This document shows, in pieces, positions 1-15,100 of a DNA stretch of 64,000 nucleotides. The notes under the pieces are model-generated. The model made no database searches, had not been told where the DNA came from, and worked only from the letters and a program-made list of their open reading frames with translations. Source of the stretch: Antedon mediterranea (Eukaryota; Echinodermata; Crinoidea; Comatulida; Antedonidae); contig NC_092673.1 of assembly GCF_964355755.1 (NCBI RefSeq), forward strand, positions 21,581,001-21,645,000, in the 5' to 3' direction. Numbering within the stretch: the first letter of the stretch is position 1; each line of letters opens with the position of its first letter. Made by a program: the position numbers and the translations under genes.

Positions 1-199
1 AAACATTTGTTATCTATCATACAGTACCTGATTTTTCTGCCGCTGCATGGACTCTAAATTCTGCCCTTGTGCCATTAAAGGTGACATCCAATATAGCCTA
101 TCCTTCTTTCTTCTTCCTTCACCATAGAACTGTATCTCTTCATTATCTCTTTAACTATATACAATTTATACATTTCAAGGCATAAAAGTTCTATTTACA

Positions 200-3100
200 T
201 CACCTACGTAATATATTTATCAAAGACTCAGAATCGGGACTTTCTGCCACACCGGCGACGACATAACCAATCTTCTCCATTGCTACCTTTGTTGTTGGAC
301 CAATCGCAATCATCTGTACAACAATATATATAAAAATAACACTTATTATTTATTTAAGAAGGAACGAAAACCATGTTATATTAGTAAATCCATTAAATAT
401 AAAAATACAAATTAAATAGATAGTTTGCTAACAAAAAGATATAGGATGTCATAGGATTTAAGTTGAAGCAACCAGAGATGACTGATCATGTTTATTTATA
501 ACTTTAGCCAATGAATAGAACCCAGTGATACAATACATCCAAGTTTCTTTCCATTCACGTTCACAAATCGTACAATTGAACAAGTGTCTCCATAGAATCT
601 TGTAACCATCAATAAACAATAACTACTCTGTTTTATACGTTTCCCATTTTAAAAGCGATTGTTATATAAGTGTACACCTCCTTTATTGGGGGAATTAACC
701 TTTCACATAAGAATAAAACCTAAATAAAGGTATTGTACTTCAAACCTGTGTAGGGAGGAAAACGGGTAACTTGCTTCCTAAATTGATATAAGTGAGCTAC
801 TGTATTGTAAATGACATTTTAGACAATACACGTCACAAACTATGACATATGAACATATTGGTAACAGAACATACCAGACCTGAATTTGCACTTAAAATAG
901 ATTTAGGAGATTAAGATTAACTATGCTATAATTTGCACTTGTGGTAAAAATGGTTGTATAGAATAGAATTATAATTATAATGATTGACATGTCACACTAC
1001 ACGTCATGTATGACAATAACTAAAGCAAACCCAACCCAATGTAGGTTCACACAGAAGGTTTTCACACAGAGGATGGCTTCACACTGAGGGTACAGTAGGT
1101 TCACACAGAGGGTGGTTTCACACTGAGGGTGGTTTCACATTGAGGGTGGTTTCACACTGAGGGTGCAGTAGGTTCCCACAGAGGGTGGTTTCACACAGAG
1201 ACGTGGTTTCACACTGAGGGTGGTTTCACACTGAGGGTACAGAAGGTTCACACAGAAGGTGGTTCCAAACAGAGCTGGTTTTGTATTCTAACAAATGATT
1301 TGAACCAAGGATCTTTCAGGGAAAAGGAAAGTTATTATAAACCTACACTAATATTCCATACTTTTAAAATCTTGTTTTGTACGTATAAATATATCATAAG
1401 ATTTAAGATCAGAGAAAATTACATAAAACTTGGCAACCAAAAGAAAACATGGACGAATAAAGAGCCAACATAATCTTCTACTGGAGGATTAGAAATTAAT
1501 TTATTTTTCAATTTTCTCTTTCCGAAGTTGAATGCATTTAAATATTGCGTGACTAGGATAATATTAAAATGCCACTTGAGAAATAATTAGCAAATACCGA
1601 TTAGGAAACTGATACAATAGACAGTAAGTATTTAAAAAAACACTTTGCGTGGCAAGTTTTTATACCTAAAGAAATTGATTTCTTTCCCCATACTATTGCT
1701 ATAATCTGCATCATCATGGCACGACTTCTTACAATCTTTGGCATAATGCTAAATCTGTAGGGCAGTTGTGAGAAGAGTTCAATGCTGGTCAAAATGTAAT
1801 GTTTTAAATGGTCTAACGTATGTTATTCTATAGGTATTGCACATACATTCCTTATAACTTTCTACCTGAAATGAATGGTTTACCAAGTTAGCCAGGGACA
1901 GCTTGAAGATTTGAAAAATGTCCCTTTTTTCTGAAATGTCCTTTTCAAACTAAAGACCAGCAGCGGAAGTGAGGGTTATTAGGCATGTAGTCTAGCTCAA
2001 TTTATTTCCTTTTGTGTTATGCACCCACCAACCCCCTTGTAAGAATACTGGTTGTGTGTACTGAGTATAAATGTATCTAGGATTTGATGCTACAGTACAA
2101 TGCAATCAAGATTAATGAATAAATAAAAGGACACAAACTTGTAGCCAGTGGGTTCAAATAGAAAACCCTTGTTTCTAAGAAATAATAAAGTACAAGGTAT
2201 AGCAACTGTTAAAGTAATTATTACTACACTATACAGGTTCGTCAATCAGCACCCTAAAAGGGTGAATGAACAATGTTTACAATCTGTGGCCCTTTATGAA
2301 CTATTACAACCTCTTCTCTCCCCTCCCCTTCACTTTACAGATCCCGACAGCAGATTGAAATAGTTGAATATTACATGATGATGAGGTATACAACTTAAGT
2401 CTACAGCCGATAGTTTTCTTATTACTATAGCAATCCTAGATTCCAGTTTCAAGAGAAACATTTACAATTTTGAAAAAAACATTATCTAATTGATATTAAA
2501 TATTTATTTGACTTAAGTGATACTCATTTATAGACAGGGCATACCTATGCGGTGGATGGATACCAAATTAGCTTTGACAGAATTTTTAAAGAAAGTTAAA
2601 AGATCAATTGGCAAACCTAAATTATATGAAAGATAAACAAAGAACTAAAAAGCCACATATATAATACATCGTTAAAAGTTACCAACAGACCACTGAGAGT
2701 ACAATTAGCGTACACAATATAAAGACAAGAATTCTATTGCAACTCAATACATTATAAAAAGCATTTCATCTACAGAGAATGAATATAGGTATAGTTGTAA
2801 CTTATATTATGCACTGAAAAAAATGTTGTCAATTCAAAATTAGAAATTAACAACAGTACTGTAATTATAAATACAAATGTACTATCTTTCTAAAATATCA
2901 AATCCGCATTTTGTTAGTCGGGCAATGCCCAGCTAAAGGAGTGGACTCCATGTGTTATATAAGTCATTATAATACCTATATGTAACTGTTTAAATATGTT
3001 TTAAAATTCAAGGTGTAGTAGATTCATGGAATTTAGATGGAATATTCATGTTTCTTGAAAAATGTTTGGAATTTTTTATAACCTTGTAATTATTATTTTT

Positions 3101-6100
3101 TTATAGATTTTGGCCAAGAAACCTAGATATGAAGAAAAACGATATTTTGAACTCGTATTTGAAACCCAACTTTAAAAACAAGGGGGTCGCCAATTATTAA
3201 AGATGTACTTTTTACCCCAATCAGAATGATTTTAATTGTACCCTAGAGCCAAACTGTATTTGGCTGACTTTACTGCGGTTTAAGGTGCAAGTACATAACA
3301 TCCGTTTTCTAGAATTTGTTTGCCAAGATATTGGACTTTGTTGGTAAGGGGGAGGAGGATAGAATCCTGGGAGAATGAAATAGTACAATATCTTAAGTTT
3401 AAAACCGAGTACTGACGTACTTTGAATCTGTAATACTCTTCACTCATTGGTCCAATCTATCATAGCACAATTGATGATGAACTTAATGCAAATGTAAACA
3501 TCATTCATATGTTGGAACAAATGTCTGTGGCCTTGAGTAGTAGTACTTCATCTACCTTCCAATACTCAGGAGTATCAATGGGTAAATTTGAGTTATTTTA
3601 AGTTTGCATTAAAATTTATATTTAATTTAATGATTTAAAAAAGAGGAAGTTGAATTAGATATTTGAAGATGTACTTTTAATATATCAATAGGCCCTCCTA
3701 ATTTAAAATTTACGATGCAAGAAAAAGGAAAATGTGTGGGCCGCCGCCGATTGATTGAGATATTGAAATATGTACTCTTGCTTAACCCAAATATTTTATT
3801 TCAATAGTTCCCTAGATACAGCTAATTTTGTTCCCATACACTAATGAAAACAATTTCCATTTTGTTCATCTATGGCTTTCTGCCAAACGTGTTTGTTTGA
3901 TGCATTTTGAAATATAACGAACGATCAAAATTTGATTTTATGATCAACAAATGTAATGTAATTACACCTTAAAAATTACCAGATTATAATTAGTTAAAAC
4001 TATTAATATTAAAAATATCATATTTATTAATTTATTAATTTACATTTTTAGACTTTCAAACAGTTAAAACAGGGAAGAGTAAGATTGAAATTTCACAATA
4101 CCACTCTTTCCTGGTTATACTGAAAAAACTGTTCAATCTCTGCTTTACAATTAAACAAAATTAGGCATTTTATAAACCGAGTTGCTGTGTAAGTTTTACC
4201 GGAGGCTGTTTAAAACCTTTTATATTCTGAAATTAACTGTGTTATAACAACAAAACTTGTTTGTAGTACATAAAGTAAATTATATAGCAGACTCTACAAT
4301 TTTTACTGTTTTGTCTCAAGGCTATTGGAACGGAACCACAAGATGATAATTGAATGCTGGTTTAAGTGTTTGAGTTCAAGTTGTGGGGTTTATAATAAGT
4401 GGTTAGGGACGGTGACAATTTGCCTTGATTTAGTGAGGGTCAGGGAACAGTCACAGAAAGACCACCAAATGGAAACATACCCCAGGGGATTGTTTAGTTC
4501 AAGGGTAGATGAGGATAAGGATGGGAGGGAAGTTCATAATTGACATTGGCGTAATGGCTAATCCCAGGGACCCCAGAGCTTAAGGGGCCCAGAATATGAG
4601 CAGCCCAATGCAAATTAGAGTGCTAAATCTGGTGAAACAAAACATGAACAACATCGTGAATTGAAATTGAAAAAGTTTTGATTACATATTACAATTGAAA
4701 GATTTATCCAAACTTAGTATCAAATATTTTCACCCCATCAACAAAAATGTTCTGTTTAGATTCGATGCGATAACAACATATTAGATAGTGTTTGGTAATG
4801 TAGAACCTGCTAAATTTGTAGAAATTGCTAGTGGACTAGAAATCTCCTGAACTTTTTGAACTCTACGCTTTCAGACACCTCTCCCGGGCATCAAACAAAT
4901 CACCTTTAATGAAATTTATAAAAAGGTGAACAGGACCAAATTAAATGAAAATGCTGTAATCAAGTCAACTAGGATCAGTGACCAGTAAGAATCAGAGGGG
5001 TTAAATTGACCCAGCAGGGGGAACCGCAGGGGCAAACGACAATATGTGTCAATAGAAGAGTCACCAGGACTTAAATAGAGCATAGTGTTGTTAATAGACC
5101 AAATCCCACACAGGTTATAAGGGCAAACTATTCACGATAGAGACAACTTTTTTTATATATTTTACAATGTTATGTTAACACTTCTATCTGATTTTGTCTA
5201 TAAACACTTTTCTATTAATCAATTGATAATAAATTGTTCAAATTCACAAAATACATCAAAGCATATTATTAAGTAATTAATTTAACTTAACTACAGTTAG
5301 AGGAATAAAAGTCACCTTCAAACTGAGCATGTATAACGCAAGGAGCAGGAGGATGATGGGAGACAACAAAATACAACATAATATTCATAAATTACAGTAC
5401 ATCTATCAAATATTTTTCTTTCTGGATATTGTTAACTTTCTTTTGAAATATTTATATCTTCTTATCTGTTATTTGTTCATAGTAACTAGATCTGTTGATT
5501 GTACATGTTTTGTTTTCATCTACTGTATATTTCGGTGTATAAGTCGCACCTGTGTATAAGACGCACCCCCTAACTGAGAGTAAAATATCGGTATTTTTTA
5601 TATCGTCGGTGTATAAGACGCACCTTATATTTCATCAAAACAATGTTTTTTTTAAATTGTAATCAATATTATTGTAATAATATATTTTGTCATATCTGCA
5701 ACGAGGTGACGATAGCCTAGGCCTATATGTACAATCTGTGTGGTGAGGCATTTATGTTGGGTGTATAAGACGCACCCTTAATTTAGAGGTCAAATTTGCG
5801 TGTCAAAAGTGCGACTTATACACCAAAATATACGGTATGTTACAACAATTTATTGTCATTTAAAATGTCAACAAGGAAGTAGCAATAGTAAAACAAATTT
5901 GTTGTCCTTAATATACTGTATATCTGAGTAAAACCTCTAATTATAATTAAGGGGCACCTTCAGGATCCAACCAAGTGTCAGCTGAATAGTGGCATAATGC
6001 AGAGGCCTCTGGATTACAAACCCTAAGTGGACCTACAACGCTGGAGGCATCAGAAGTTTTTAGCCTTTCTTGACATATTATAATGCCGGTTTTATCCTCT

Positions 6101-9100
6101 GGGCACTGCTCTGGGGGCCCCCACAAGCTCAAGGGCCCCTGGGTTTAGCCAGTGAGCGATCATAGGCTCTACGCTACTGCAGCTAAATAGGGGTTGACCG
6201 TGTGTAAAATTAAAATTAATTTCACAGAAGTCTTCCCTTTTGGGGTGAAAGGAGTTCTACTGTATATATACAAGTCTACTGTATTGTATAATTATAATGC
6301 CAATTTAAAAAAAAAAATATTGTACTCAGTATGAGATTTCTTTTGCCATTTTCACTACATCAAAATCAGGTTGCAGAGAGGTCACTCCAGATGGTGCCCA
6401 TCCATTGGATAGATAACTAGTGTTATTTTTGTACAATGTATGAATTCGGATCATGAATGTGCATTGCTAATAGTATTTTAAAACAAACGCATACCAGTAA
6501 TACCGTTTGAGTTGGTTCACAGTTGAAAGTGGTAAAATGATGACTTTCTTAGTAACTAATGAAAACAAATATCATATCTAATAAAATTTGAGACGTGTTT
6601 TGTACAACACAAGATGAATATCGGCCATAAACTCCTTTGAGTATAAAAGAGGATGGTACTAGTCACGTTCTAACCCAGCCTAAAGGGAGCGTAACCAGTT
6701 GCTACACTACAACTACACCTGGCATGCACACTACAACAACTTGTGGTTACTTCAAAAGTGAGAGTTGAACTTTATTTGACTCCCAACCATTTCAAACATC
6801 ACAAAATTACATATTTCATCAAATCTAATAAGAATTCTGATATCTGGTATGCTTTCACAAACACGGAACTTTTATTTCGACCAAGCATGGACATTGCAAC
6901 ATGAGTATGTGATGTTACAAATCCAGTGCCAAGAGAATTCAATATTGAGAAAATTAAATTTAACAAAATATTTCATGCAATGCAATATTTTGTTTGAAGG
7001 TTAAATGGTTAGAATAATTTTATATTGAATTTGATCTGCTGATATTGGGTAATAGTAGGTTATTGCCTTGTTATTCCGTTTCCACAAATGTTGGTCAGGT
7101 ATCAGGTATAATGTTAATGTTGTAACTAGTAATGTTGTAACTAGTAATATTGTAACTTGTTACAGCATTAATTAATGCTTGTTAATGCTGTAACTTGTTA
7201 ATGCTGTAACTTGTTAATGCTGTAAATTGTTAATGCTGTAACTTGTTAATGCTGTAACTTGTTAATGCTGTAACTTGTTAATGTTGTAACTTGTTAATGT
7301 TGTAACTAGTAATGTTGTAACTAGTAATGTTGTAACTTGTTAATACTGTAACTTGTGAATGCTGTAACTTGTTAATGCTGTAACTTGTTAATGCTGTAAC
7401 TGGTTAATGTTGTAACTAGTAATGTTGTAACTTGTTAATACTGTAACTTGTTAATAGTGTAACTTGTTAATGGTGTAACTGGGTAATGTTGTAACTAGTG
7501 ATGTTGTAACTTGTTAATGGTGTAACTTGTTAATGTTGTAACTAGTGATGTTGTAACTTGTTAATAGTGTAACTTTTAAAGTGTGCTATATGATTGTGTA
7601 ACTTGTTAATAGTGTAACTTGTTAATAGTGTAACTTGTTAATAGTGTAACTTGTTAATGGTGTAACTTGTTAATGTTGTAACTTGTTAATGTTGTAACTT
7701 TTTAATGTTGTAACTTGTTAATGGTGTAACTTGTTAATTTTGTAACTTGTTAATGCTGTAACTTGTTAATGGTGTAACTTGTCAATGGTGTAACTTGTTA
7801 ATGTTGCAACTATCTAATGTTACACTAGTAATGTTACAACTGTCTATTCATAAAACTATTTAATGATAAAACTGTTTGTTTGTTGCAAGTTAATGTTTTT
7901 TATACAGCCTCGTGAAAAAATAAATGTGCTCGTGAATGAACTTCCGTTACAAGATAAAGATTTTATTATCATAATAATAGTTCTCACAATCCAACAATAA
8001 CGAAGAAATGCCATAGAGGGCAGCAGACTACAATCAAACACCCTCGTTCCCCAGAGACTCGCCATATAAACAAAGTAGTACAGATTCTTTGTATCAACGA
8101 ACTTTTAGTACGTACGAGGCAACGGGGAACAATTCAATTATAGTGTCTGGGATCTCAATTAGTCGATAATTTAAGTTTTACGCCGAATTAGTTGCTCTCC
8201 AAATCCCACAACAATAAAAAATAGTTTGAGTTATATTAGTAGTATTTTCAATTAAATGCACCGTTTATAAGGACTTTTATGCATAAAATCTAATTTGGAT
8301 AACATTTCAAAATTTTTCTTGTAACATAGTTTTAGTTTAGTTAAATAGATTTTAACTGTGTTCGGTCAATGACACTTTATATGGCTTGGTGATGATGGGA
8401 ACTTTTTAAAAACCACTTAGACAATTATTTTCTTTTTATACATACTCTATATAGGCCTACACAGGTAGGTAAATGGCCTTTTCAATAATAATAATAATGT
8501 CTGATGTTGTAAAAGTTTAAATCTGGTTGAGATTGAACTTACCTGAACTCTGTCTATTGCAGTAATACATGATAAAACAGATTGATGTGAGAACCGGACC
8601 CCTGATGGACTGAAAAATACAATATAATCTGGAACACCCTAAAAAAAGGAAAAAACATTAGGAACTCATTAAAATTATAATATATTTAAGTCTGAGTATC
8701 TTCTGCAACAGTATGACCAGAAAAAAAACTACAGACAAATTTTAAAAAAAAACAGCAAAAATGAAATTATTCTAAAATCAAATTTCTTTTTTTAGTACAT
8801 GATACAAAATAACCACACTTTTTTAAATAAATAAAGTGACTCTCAACCAAATGTAAAAATCGTGAAAATATAACACAAAACAAACACCTGCCTGGCAGTG
8901 GTAAAAATAATTTGAAAAAGTACAGTATTTTGAACTTTATGATACATAATATAAATTATTTTGGATTTAGTACATTGCTTGATTAATTTACAAACTATCA
9001 AAATGTGCCCATATATGGACATGATGTCATATCACTACCACATTTGAGCATATCACTTCCATATTTGGGCACATCACACTTTTTTTGTCAAACTTATTTG

Positions 9101-12100
9101 ATAGTGTAGACAGAGCTTAACAAACGATGAAGGATAAAGATTATATATACAAAAAAAACTTCATGTATTAAATTTCAATAATTATGTTTCTTGTATAAAA
9201 TAAATCAGAAATGTAATCAAATAGACGTTAAGTTTATTTTAGGAAATTTTGCTCCTAAAAATATCTTAAACGTTTCAAAATGGTATGACCGACTTTGAAA
9301 AGATGACAACCAGCTGGTGTAAACTACTAACGTGTGTCTTTATTAATTAGGTTCCATGTCAAATTGCATAGCTGCTACAGTCGCTGTGGTAGTTAAAGGA
9401 ACCAGTACCTATTCACAACTTTATGGTTGTTTTAGGATTCATATAATTTAATTAAAATAATAATAATAAAACATGGTAATCTCATTAAAATAATAATATC
9501 CATAATATAATATTGATAATCGGTTTAATTATTGAATAATAATATATTCTTTAAAATGAACTTTCTTGCAATGAGAGGTTCAACCCGATCAATATTTGTT
9601 CTTTATATTATTAATGTGGTTTTTTTTTTCTTCTTTTTAGTTAAGGATCGTAATGAGACAAGACTCCATCTTTTAATTTTATCCTTCAACAAAATTATGT
9701 TACTATTTGATGTAACCTAAAATATTGTATACACTATAATATTTGTGTATACTTTCCTTAGTTTAGAACATTAATCAATTTCACATTCATTTCATAAAAT
9801 CTTTCTATTCAAGATGGATGCTCATTGTGTGAATCACTGACCAAGCATCCAAGGGACTGTACAAAATTTGCTGAAAATTAGGGGTGAGATTATACTTGAA
9901 CCGGATCCCTGGAAAGATCAAGACTTAACCGATGCGAACTGGGGTTCTTACATACTGATCCCCAGTTAGCGGTGATGGTGTATCCCTATACTCTGGTTTG
10001 GGTGCTAGCTTGGTGTTTTTTTCCTTTTGTTCTATTCCTTTTGTTTTTTACTCTTTCTCTTTATTGTCGAGCGCAAAGAGACATCGTTTATTAGCACTAT
10101 ATAAATCTATCTATTATTATTCTATTAACATGGCATTATACTTGGATTGCATTTACCATAAGTATTTATGTGACAAAAAATGAATGTGATGTGCCCATAT
10201 ATGGACATGATGATGTCATATCACTACCATATTTGGGCATATCACTACCATATTTGGGCATATCACTCCCATATTTGGGGATATCACATTTTTTTAAAAA
10301 ACTAGTTTGATAGTGTAGACCAAGCTTTAGTATTGTTTCTAAATTTAGCCTAAATTAGGGGTGTGATTGACTTACATATGGTATTTAATTATGGTATTAT
10401 TACAAAAGTGCATTATTTAGAAATAAATCAAACATGGTTAGAATCACTTAACCCACTTTCCCTCATTTTATGTGACAAGCAACATGGAATTTACTGGCAA
10501 TTGTACATTATTGTGTGTTATGTATTACATATTACATTTTTATGTCACCTTGAAATGATGTAGACCTACCGAAATGTAGATGTAACATTAATGTATGTTT
10601 TGCCCCTTAAGGATAATGATTCCAGTTTCATAGGTGTTCTGTCATCTTAGATGGAAAGTGATAGTTTCACATTAATGGTAGATATAAGTTTAATATTTTG
10701 CCACCTGAGGCCCTACAGCGTCTTCTGTCAGCATGACCTGGGAAAGTGATAACTTATACCTGTGCTACAAAAGTCACATTAATGCCTTGTGAGAATGGCA
10801 TTAATTGGTCTAAAATTAAAATGTGTTTATATTCATTGCGGTGGTCCATTAAAGCACATGTATCAATGCTGTCGTGCTATCAGGTTTTGTTCTATTTTTG
10901 AAGTCATTTGGCACTAAATTCAAATTTAGTAAAACACCTGGGTAAAGGTGACATTGACATTTTATTTAGATTCAAAATAAATAGATAAAAATAAACCTTT
11001 TGTTTTGATACAAACAACAAAACATGTCCATTGTGAATTGGGGAAATTGTTAGGTGAGCCTAAATAAAAATAAGGGAATTAGAGGATGAAGGGCACAGCA
11101 AGCCTAAATAAAAATATAAAAGTGGATTGTGATGATTCAAACTGATACAATGATGGAATTAACACTTACTTGATTTTGTATAAAATTACTAAGAGATTCA
11201 TTAATCATAGGATGTGCCATTGACTCGTACACTGTCAAAGATTCAAACTTTATTCCTGAAAGACAACAAAAGCTACAATTGCTAGATGTACAACAACTAC
11301 AAATAAATGATTTTGATCAATTTGTAACTTGGTATTGGTGGGGAGTTTGGTATTGGTATTGGTGGCGAGTTAGTATTGGTATTGATAGGGAGTTGGTATT
11401 GGTATTGGTGGGTGAGGAGTTGGTATTGGTGGGGAGTTGGTATTTGTATTGATGGTGAGTTGGTATTGGTGGGGAGTTGGTATTGGTTTTGGTGGCGAGT
11501 TGGTATTGGTATTGATAGGGAGTTGGTATTGGTATTGGTGGGGAGTTGGTATTGGTTTTGGTGGCGAGTTGGTATTGGTATTGATAGGGAGCTGGTATTG
11601 GTATTGGTGGGTGAGGAGTTGGTATTGGTGGGGAGTTGGTATTTGTATTGATGGTGAGTTGGTATTGGTATTGATGGAGAGTGGGTATTGGTTTTGGTGG
11701 TCAAGCTGGTATTGACAGGAATGGTTTTGGTTGGGAGTTGGTATTGGTGGGGAGTTGATATTGGTGTAGAAATATTATAGTGAACTATAATATTTCTATG
11801 GTATTGGTGGGAGTTGGTATTGGTTTTGGCGAGGAATTGGTAATGGTATAGAAATATTATATTGCCCTATATTGAAATATAATATTTCTATGGTATTGGT
11901 GGGAGTTGGTATTGGTTTTGGTGTAGATTGGTATTGGTGTGGAGTTGGTTTTGGTGAGGAGTTGGTATTGGTAGGCAATTTTCTACATACACTATATAAT
12001 AATACATTGATTGCCCTTTCACATTTCATGTCCAGTATGGTAGCTTCTACTCCGCCATGGAATCATTTACCTAAATAAGGTTTTTGGGCATGCGCTCATT

Positions 12101-15100
12101 ACTTTCAAATGCCACGTACTAAAACAGAAAGGTCCCTGCAGTACAAAATGTAACATTTTGCATCACATTATTCATGCTATTTCTAAACATTGCACATGAA
12201 AGTATCTATTACAATCATATTAATGTAATTTGGCATTTCAACATTATGTAGGTCTATCATCTATTGTAGTTAACATGATGCGACAATATAACCTTCAACG
12301 GACACATATAGCAGGGTCTCGATCCATGAGATATCAACTCATGTAATATAGTATTTACTACACAAGTGCAATTAATTAACGGGACAGTCATAATAATAAG
12401 GGGAATTCTATAGCAAATAAGGTGCAATTACGTATCCTCCAACTTTTAGTTTCAGTGTAGAATTAGTATTCCCTCAACCTTAGTGATGCTATGAGGTAGG
12501 TTTCCGGAACTATCTGGGGTAGTTTTCAGAGTCAGTGGGAGTAGGTCAGGTTTTGTACATCATGCAGTGACATTCACCTTTTATTATCTTCTTTATTTTA
12601 ATTTTATCCAATCAGACTGGTTTCGCATGTGAAATTTAAAGATAGCCTAAGGCTATAATGTGTTGTCCTTTAAAGAAATCAGAAGTCGTTCAAACAGCTG
12701 ACAAAAAAACTAATGTTTAAAAGTAATATGACATACCTTCTTCGTCCAACGAACTTGGTATAGTTTCTCGGCGAAGGTTACCGCATGGAAACACAAGTGG
12801 TAAACCACCAGGTAATGTACCTAGAACAAATTAAATGGATAAATTGGTATTGAATGCTAATATTAACTAATTAATAAATATAATATATAATTAATTAAAT
12901 CTTCATTATGGATAATCTCCCCTATTAAGGGGCATTTAGTTGGGTCATGAAGGTGTCGCTATCCAATCAAATTTAAACAATACCATGAAAGCCCCAGTGG
13001 TATAATGGTTAGGACATCTGCATATCAAGCAGAAGGTTCCGGGTTTAAGTCTTGGTTTCCTCATCTTATCGTTTCAAAATAATTATTTAAATTTTAGTAT
13101 ATCACCGGGCGGTTTAGAATTTATTCTGTGCCTGTGATGTTTATATATATATATATAGAGAGAGAGAGACTTGTTGCCGTTTTGAATGACAATAAATTGC
13201 TGTAACATAGATGACAAAATATGCACAAGCAACAGATCCAGTTACTATGAAGAAATAAAGAGGATTTAAATGTTTCAAAAGAAATTTAAGTAAGAATATC
13301 CCAACATGTAAGGGGGGGGGGGGAGTAATTACTACTGTGCAAGTTATATAAACATAAATATGTTTTTGTAACGATATACAACCATTTAAAATTTTGTGAA
13401 CTTTTAACCTCTGAAAATTATATTTGGACATCTACATTTGGAAATTTGATAAAAATAACCAACGAGGGCCAAGAAATGTCAGCTGGTGCCTGTAGTTACA
13501 CAGTGATGATAAAAAGCTGGTTTGTAGGTTCAAGTATTAACTGTTTGTTTTGTACAGTTCCATTTGTACTGCTTCAATAATTAAATAATTCTGAAGAGAA
13601 AGTTTCTTCAACAAGTAGCCAATTCTAGTAGGTGCTGTATTTATAATTTGTCTAGCATCATAGGCAAATTCTAAAACACAGTGTCACATATGTATCATGT
13701 GTTTACACTGTATCATATGTCATAATCCTAATTCTAACATATTTATCACATGTGATCCTGTATTATAGAATTTGCCTAGACAATGGACAGGGTGTCATTA
13801 TGTGGAGATACGGTTCAGAGAATCAAGTGGCTTCAACAAGCTACCTTAAAGTTTTTAACAAATTCTTTTGGGCAATGTTGCAAACACAAGCTGCATAATC
13901 AAAGATTTATGGACAATGTTTATTATTTTTATTTATTTTTGATTTTTTGTTATTAAACCTTATTTAAAGAGGGTAACCCTAAACAGCATATTATTATCAC
14001 TTTTACCTTTCTTGATAACTTGAACAAGATTCTGTGCATTTCCAGAGTCAGCACCAACTGGAACCAAACCAAGTTGTTTAACATGTTCAGCTGTTGCATT
14101 GCCAACTACGTATGCTGGGAGGGGTAACCATTTGGGAAGAAACTCAGATTTCCAGTCTGCAATGTAATAAAAATTATGAAAAAGAGCTTGCTTAAACAAA
14201 GTTTAAAGTCAACCTTTCAACCATTTAGTAGGAGTCAACCCTACACTCAATTGAGTGTGAGTCAACTCAAACTCAATTGTAAGTGTAAATTAGCCCTAAG
14301 CTCAATTGCAAGTGAGTAAACCATACACTCAATAGTAAATGCGAGTTCACCCTAAACTCAATTGAGTCTGAGTTAATCCTAAACTCAATTGAGTGTGAGT
14401 CAATCCTACAGTATCTCAATCGCTCAATTGAGTCTGAGTTAACCCTAAACTCAATTGAGTGTGAGTCAATCCTACAGTATCTCAATCGCTCAATTGAGTC
14501 TGAGTTAACCCTAAACTCAATTGAGTGTGAGACAATCCTACAGTATCTCAATTGCTCAATTGAGTCTGAGTTAACCGTAAACTCAATTGAGTGTGAGACA
14601 ACCTTACACTCAATTGAGTGCGAGTCAACCCTAAACTCAATTGTGAGTCCCAGTCAACCCTATACACTTAATTATGAGTGCGAGTCAACCCTGCTCTCAA
14701 AGAGCCAGTTCATCAAATGCTATTATAAGCTCAATCTACCTTGTATTGATGAGTTACTCTCAATAGCTTTTGTGAATGCTTCTACAGATCTTGGACTTGA
14801 GAAGACAATACCGCCATAATTGTCAGGATTAGAAATCTGCTTGTAAAACTGATCTAAGTTGAAGAATTTGAAGCTTAGAACTTGAATAAGCGTAGGTGAC
14901 AAGCCTTCAGATGTTAAAGTCTGAAAATAAATGAAATGAAAAGACCTTAGTTTTTACAGTCGGGAATTAAACTTTGACAGAAAGGGGGATTTCTCTGAAA
15001 GTATGAAAAATAAAACTTTAAATTAACATTTATATATTTAGATGTAGAATACTAATGACAATACAGACTGTATCACGTACGTACTAGTACGAGAGTCTTT

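Larger units (their letters stand above)
314..8542. other. Last UROS intron, 8.2 kb, repeat-bearing, no gene seen
   Basis: Between the final two UROS exons no exon of a recognisable gene is visible on either strand. The stretch contains the tandem repeats at 1041-1280 and 7100-7830, TIR-element fragments at about 4545-4630 and 5945-6175, and a complete MITE at 5521-5837. Remaining open frames of 60-70 codons look like chance. Confidence 0.7.

Noticed and set aside
11297-11715. Long frames on both strands encoding SWYWYW or NTNSPSIPIP repeats
   Set aside because: They are readings of the GGTATTGGT minisatellite within a UROS intron; no domain, start context or splice sites.
14273-14551. 92-codon frame with repeated RYCRIDSHSIEFRVNSDSIE
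   Set aside because: Product of the CTCAATTGAG tandem repeat between two UROS exons.
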